Positions 6,703 to 9,372 of a DNA stretch of 9,372 nt are shown piece by piece. The notes under the pieces are model-generated. The model saw only the letters and a program-made list of their open reading frames with translations. It was not told the DNA's origin and did not search any database. The DNA is from an uncultured Eubacteriales bacterium (GTDB taxonomy: Bacteria; Bacillota; Clostridia; Lachnospirales; Lachnospiraceae): assembly GCA_900321525.1 (NCBI GenBank), contig ONWL01000091.1, positions 1-9,372 of the forward strand, given 5' to 3'. A program made the translations under genes and the position numbers. Position 1 is the first letter of the stretch, and each line of letters opens with the position of its first letter.

Positions 6703-6720
6703 ATTAGGCAATTGTCTAAT
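6703..6720 (-). promoter_or_regulatory. Near-palindromic operator candidate before the phosphotransferase gene
   Basis: The 18 bases ATTAGGCAATTGTCTAAT form a palindrome with a single mismatched pair. They overlap the predicted start of transcription and end about 29 bases before the chosen ATG. The shape, an AT-rich dyad around CAATTG, is like many MarR-family sites, but no regulator gene is in the window, so the protein is a guess. Confidence 0.45.
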
Positions 6721-6722
6721 AC

Positions 6723-6752
6723 ACTATATGCTGGACAATATGTTTTTTGAAA
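6723..6752 (-). promoter_or_regulatory. Possible promoter of the phosphotransferase gene
   Basis: A TATAGT -10 box (6728-6723) lies 18 bases after a poor TTTCAA -35 box (6752-6747). This would start transcription near 6716, within the palindrome at 6703-6720. The weak -35 makes this uncertain. It begins just after the terminator of the preceding tRNA unit, so the gene needs its own promoter. Confidence 0.4.
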
Positions 6753-6767
6753 CGTTACAATTTTTTT

Positions 6768-6796
6768 AAAACAAAAAGAGCATCTAACGATGCTCT
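6768..6796 (-). terminator. Rho-independent terminator after tRNA-Leu(CAG) copy 2
   Basis: AGAGCATC (6796-6789) pairs perfectly with GATGCTCT (6784-6777) around a four-base loop, followed by TTTTTGTTTT. The stem is the same as that after copy 1 apart from the extra pair and the loop, so the terminator was probably duplicated together with the tRNA. Confidence 0.88.
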
Positions 6797-6807
6797 CATA
6801 TATGCAA

Positions 6808-6891
6808 TGCAGATGAGGGGACTTGAACCCCTACCCAAGTACATGGACATGAACCTGAATCATGCGCGTATGCCAATTCCGCCACATCTGC
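6808..6891 (-). tRNA. tRNA-Leu(CAG), copy 2
   Basis: The sequence is identical over all 84 bases to the gene at 5516-5599, with the same CAG anticodon, long variable arm and absent CCA. It is the second gene of a two-tRNA transcript, three bases after tRNA-Leu(AAG), and is closed by its own terminator. Exact identity extends two bases beyond the gene on its 5' side, giving an 86-base direct repeat 1292 bases apart. Confidence 0.96.
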
Positions 6892-6894
6892 ATA

Positions 6895-6978
6895 TGCGGA
6901 AGATGGGACTTGAACCCACACGTCTATACAGACACAAGATCCTTAGTCTTGCCCGTCTGCCAGTTCCGGCACTTCCGC
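6895..6978 (-). tRNA. tRNA-Leu(AAG)
   Basis: The acceptor stem is GCGGAAG/CTTCCGC with discriminator A. The anticodon stem is CAAGA/TCTTG with loop CTAAGGA, so the anticodon is AAG, reading CUU and, if A34 is deaminated to inosine, CUC and CUA as well. A long variable arm (about TGTCTGTATAGACG) and a T arm TGGG-TTCAAGT-CCCA follow. No CCA is encoded. A34 outside tRNA-Arg is uncommon in bacteria, though reported for leucine in some Firmicutes. It is the first gene after the promoter at 6992-7020. Confidence 0.94.
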
Positions 6979-6991
6979 TTGGCACTCGATT

Positions 6992-7020
6992 ATATTATCA
7001 CAATTCCGGCAGAGTGTCAA
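6992..7020 (-). promoter_or_regulatory. Promoter of the tRNA-Leu(AAG)-tRNA-Leu(CAG) unit
   Basis: TTGACA (7020-7015), a 17-base spacer and TAATAT (6997-6992), with an overlapping TATAAT, give the same layout as the promoter at 5641-5669 although the spacer sequence differs. The predicted start is only a few bases before the first tRNA. Confidence 0.82.
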
Positions 7021-7088
7021 GCGGTTTCTGAAATTTTTGGAAATTTGCCATTTTTTTACTGTTTGCCACCATATTGGGGATGAACTGG

Positions 7089-7105
7089 GTTCCGGTATGC
7101 GGAAC
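7089..7105 (-). other. Short hairpin between the NB-ARC gene and the tRNA unit
   Basis: GTTCCG and CGGAAC arms around a five-base loop lie about 45 bases after the NB-ARC stop codon. There is no T tract directly after it, so it is not a standard terminator. It could protect the mRNA 3' end or bind a protein. Nothing else in 7021-7150 stands out apart from AT-rich tracts and a repeated TGGCAAA. Confidence 0.3.
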
Positions 7106-7150
7106 ACTTATCAATACGCCAAAATGTACACCGAAAAAGAACCTCTTTCA

Positions 7151-9304
7151 TCATTCTCCTTCCAAAGCATCCAAGATATGTCCCAATACCATACTCTCAG
7201 CTTGTGAAAATCCCTTCAAAAACGTAGCAAATGTTGTTTCGTCCATCAGCACCAATTTTTTCAGCAATTCTTCTCTTCTGGAATCTGCTTCTACACAATC
7301 CTGTGCCAGGTGCAGAGCAGATTCCACGATCTGTATCTCCTCCTCCCTGACCATATACTGTGACTGCATTCTTACCATATCAAGTCCATCTACTGCCTCC
7401 TGCAAAATATCCACAGCGCTCTGATAGTGACCCAATTGCAAATATAGGTTTCCCAGTTTATATAGGCTCACGCTCAAATCTCTCTGGTTCGACGCTGTAG
7501 GCGATTCTTCACTCAGTTTTCGAGCTATTTTTAAATCTTCCTCATAATATGGCAGTGCCTTCAACGGCAATCCAATGCGATTATAAATCTCCCCACCAGC
7601 ATACCACAAAAGCTGTACGCATCTCTGCTTCCTCTCTTTCTCTGTATGAAAGTAATTTCGGAATGCATCTATGTATCCAATCTTTTGCTCTGCATTATAG
7701 AAATTCAATTCATTCAAATAATCTGCATCAGACAAACGGTCTATGCATGTCTCACAATCTGCCACCTGCAACGTGATCATCCACTGATCCACCTGATAAC
7801 GAATGGACTCTTGCACCACTGGCTGCATACTGTAAGAATCCCCATTGTCCTTTAATAAACCCAGCTGGATCAGTTCATAAAAATCCTGTTCCTCTGCCTG
7901 AATATGCTGTGCCAGCTCTTTCGGAATATCCTCAGAGGGCAGGATAGAAAAGCACTTGGCAATCCGCTGCATTCCTTCTGGATAGGTGGAAATATCAAAC
8001 AATTTTGCCAACTGGATGGCAATAGGGGAATCTTCCCCTTCATGATCGGTATATTCCGATATATCTGCTGGATAGAAGAAATCTTTCTGGTCCAACTCTG
8101 CCTTTAACTGGGAGATACCTCCATGCACCTTATGTCTGGCATATTTGGCAAGCAATTCTACAGAAAAAGTATGGCAACGAATCTTCTCCCGAATCAGTTC
8201 CCGTACAATCCCTTCTTCTCCTCGATTCTGTTCTTCTATTTGATTTGAATCAGTATAGTAACAATAGAAGATATCCACACATGCATCTTCATCCAAAAAT
8301 CCCACCAGATGTTTCCGAAAACCCACCAGACTGGATAACCGACTGGTGACCACCATGGTCATTCCACTACTACGCAGTTGTGTGAATTCTGAATCTGCCT
8401 CTACCTTCTTTCCATCACGTTTTTTGTTGGCATTGTCCAGAAACAGCAGCACCTTCTCTCTGTTTTCCAAAAGAAAATTCCACAGCAACTCCCACCGTTC
8501 TTCTGCGGTGATTGGCTCCTCTGCAAACAGCTTCAATGATTTTTGGAGACTTTCTTTTAAATTCCCTTCGTATCCCACCCATGCCACATATGGATACGCG
8601 CTTTCCATCTGATAGAATAGCTTTCTGGCTATGGTGGTCTTTCCGATTCCCCCCAGACCATTGATGAGCACCACCTGTTTTTCTGTGGTCAATATCTGTC
8701 GCACTGCTTCTACATCCTTCTCTCTGTGCAGAAAATAGGTGTCATCTACTCTTGCAGGAAGGGCAGTGAGAAAGTGTAGATTTTCTTCCTTTTCTGCTTT
8801 ATTGGAAGATCCCGGTTTTTTGTCCCTCTGTTCCCATTGCTGCTTCCATTCTTGTGCAAACCATTCCCGATACAAATCCGGTCTTAATCTTTTCAGATAA
8901 TCCGCATACATTTGTAAAAATAATCCGGTCAGCAACACTCTCATGTCCTGCGGAATTCTGTTGCTCAGTCTTTCCTCTACCCACTTTTTTAGTTCTTGTT
9001 TCTGATCAAAACCTGACACATCTTTTAGACGTTGTTTTAGTGCTTTTCGTGACTGTTTATCACATAGATATAAGAGATTTTGTTTTATCTCCTCATCCTC
9101 CAGCTCATTCCTTGTATTTTGAAGCAACTGTTCATAAATTTTTTGACTTTCTTCTGACAATTCTTGAAAAGTTTGTTTGAATTCTTTTTCACTTTTTATA
9201 TCATTATAAATTTTTACGACCACTGATGTTGCAATTGCATCCGCCCGATTTCCGGCAATTGCATTGACCAGTCCTACCATCCACAATCCACCCATTCCAC
9301 TCAT
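7151..9304 (-). CDS. STAND/NB-ARC ATPase with TPR-like C-terminus and unknown N-terminal domain
   Basis: The 717-residue protein has three parts. Residues 1-175 are a charged, helical domain I do not recognise, with a short hydrophobic start (GLWMVGLVNAIAG). Residues 185-500 are an NB-ARC module: Walker A GLGGIGKTT at 216-224, Walker B VLLFLDNA at 285-292 (D290), the sensor strand TMVVTSR at 316-322, an HTFSVELLAKYA helix in the GLPLA position, and MQPVVQE at 493-499, where bacterial relatives usually have MHPLVQE. Residues 560-700 contain TPR-like helices (ALPYYEEDLKIARKLSEESP, then DLSVSLYKLGNLYLQLGHY). STAND proteins bind a ligand through the C-terminus, exchange ADP for ATP, oligomerise and switch on the N-terminal effector. 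The ATG at 9304 has GGAGG eight bases upstream. The remaining 68 bases to the right edge hold no identifiable gene. A defence or signalling role is inferred. Confidence 0.86.
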   Translation of the reverse strand: MSGMGGLWMVGLVNAIAGNRADAIATSVVVKIYNDIKSEKEFKQTFQELSEESQKIYEQLLQNTRNELEDEEIKQNLLYLCDKQSRKALKQRLKDVSGFDQKQELKKWVEERLSNRIPQDMRVLLTGLFLQMYADYLKRLRPDLYREWFAQEWKQQWEQRDKKPGSSNKAEKEENLHFLTALPARVDDTYFLHREKDVEAVRQILTTEKQVVLINGLGGIGKTTIARKLFYQMESAYPYVAWVGYEGNLKESLQKSLKLFAEEPITAEERWELLWNFLLENREKVLLFLDNANKKRDGKKVEADSEFTQLRSSGMTMVVTSRLSSLVGFRKHLVGFLDEDACVDIFYCYYTDSNQIEEQNRGEEGIVRELIREKIRCHTFSVELLAKYARHKVHGGISQLKAELDQKDFFYPADISEYTDHEGEDSPIAIQLAKLFDISTYPEGMQRIAKCFSILPSEDIPKELAQHIQAEEQDFYELIQLGLLKDNGDSYSMQPVVQESIRYQVDQWMITLQVADCETCIDRLSDADYLNELNFYNAEQKIGYIDAFRNYFHTEKERKQRCVQLLWYAGGEIYNRIGLPLKALPYYEEDLKIARKLSEESPTASNQRDLSVSLYKLGNLYLQLGHYQSAVDILQEAVDGLDMVRMQSQYMVREEEIQIVESALHLAQDCVEADSRREELLKKLVLMDETTFATFLKGFSQAESMVLGHILDALEGE

Positions 9305-9372
9305 CTTTTTTTCCTCCGTTCTTCTCCATGCTACATTTCTCTATCATCACCAAAAGGCTGCCTTTGACAGCA

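Noticed and set aside
5516..6893. The two tRNA-Leu(CAG) copies as attL/attR of an integrated element
   Set aside because: Both are complete genes with their own promoters and terminators, and no integrase lies between them; a gene duplication is simpler.
6747..7083. Plus-strand open frames across the tRNA genes
   Set aside because: Open reading across tRNA genes is a known artefact; the cloverleaf folds are clear on the minus strand.
1..7150. A CRISPR array or other regular short repeats
   Set aside because: No regularly spaced repeated units are visible; the only long exact repeat noticed is the tRNA pair.
9340..9372. AAAGGC-T-GCCTTT palindrome at the right edge as a terminator
   Set aside because: The arms are separated by a single base, so no hairpin loop can form, and there is no T tract.

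Overview
The window reads as the chromosome of a low-to-mid GC, Gram-positive anaerobe of the Clostridia, most likely a gut Lachnospiraceae relative. This rests on strong GGAGG-type ribosome sites, tRNA genes without an encoded CCA end, TTGACA/TATAAT promoters, U-tract terminators and the look of the CysK, NifB-like and NB-ARC proteins. Every gene I can support lies on the minus strand, so transcription runs from high to low coordinates.

Positions 1-3241 hold part of the structural module of a tailed siphophage. In transcription order these are a head-closure protein, a tail-terminator-like protein, the major tail protein, a tail assembly chaperone with a -1 frameshift extension, and a tape measure protein that runs off the left edge. 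The chaperone pair has a textbook U UUU UUU slippery heptamer with the second frame open across it. The tape measure frame is broken near 465-490, probably by a deletion. The genes are packed with 1-4 bp overlaps, as in a living phage, but the broken tape measure and the abrupt upstream join suggest a prophage remnant or a chimeric join.

Positions 3228-5367 hold a host operon under a consensus promoter: cysK (cysteine synthase), a NifB-like radical SAM protein, and a NifX/NifB-C-type domain protein cut off after about 54 codons. The cut falls inside its PVCDGGNH motif, and the same bases act as the ribosome site of the phage head-closure gene. Head, portal and terminase genes, or an integrase, would be expected beside a phage end; none is present. 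Cysteine supply and Fe-S cofactor assembly make a plausible pair, but nothing here shows nitrogen fixation. The NifB-like protein also lacks a cysteine that I recall as conserved in true NifB.

Positions 5472-7020 hold two tRNA units. An identical tRNA-Leu(CAG) occurs twice, each copy followed by a near-identical terminator; the second copy is preceded by tRNA-Leu(AAG). Between the copies lies an APH-fold phosphotransferase that seems to lack the N-lobe glycine-rich loop. Its promoter region carries a near-palindromic operator candidate.

Positions 7151-9304 encode a 717-residue STAND/NB-ARC ATPase with an unrecognised helical N-terminal domain and a short TPR region. This architecture is shared by bacterial signalling and antiphage sensors. 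It is the best candidate for an undescribed system, but its function cannot be read from the sequence alone.
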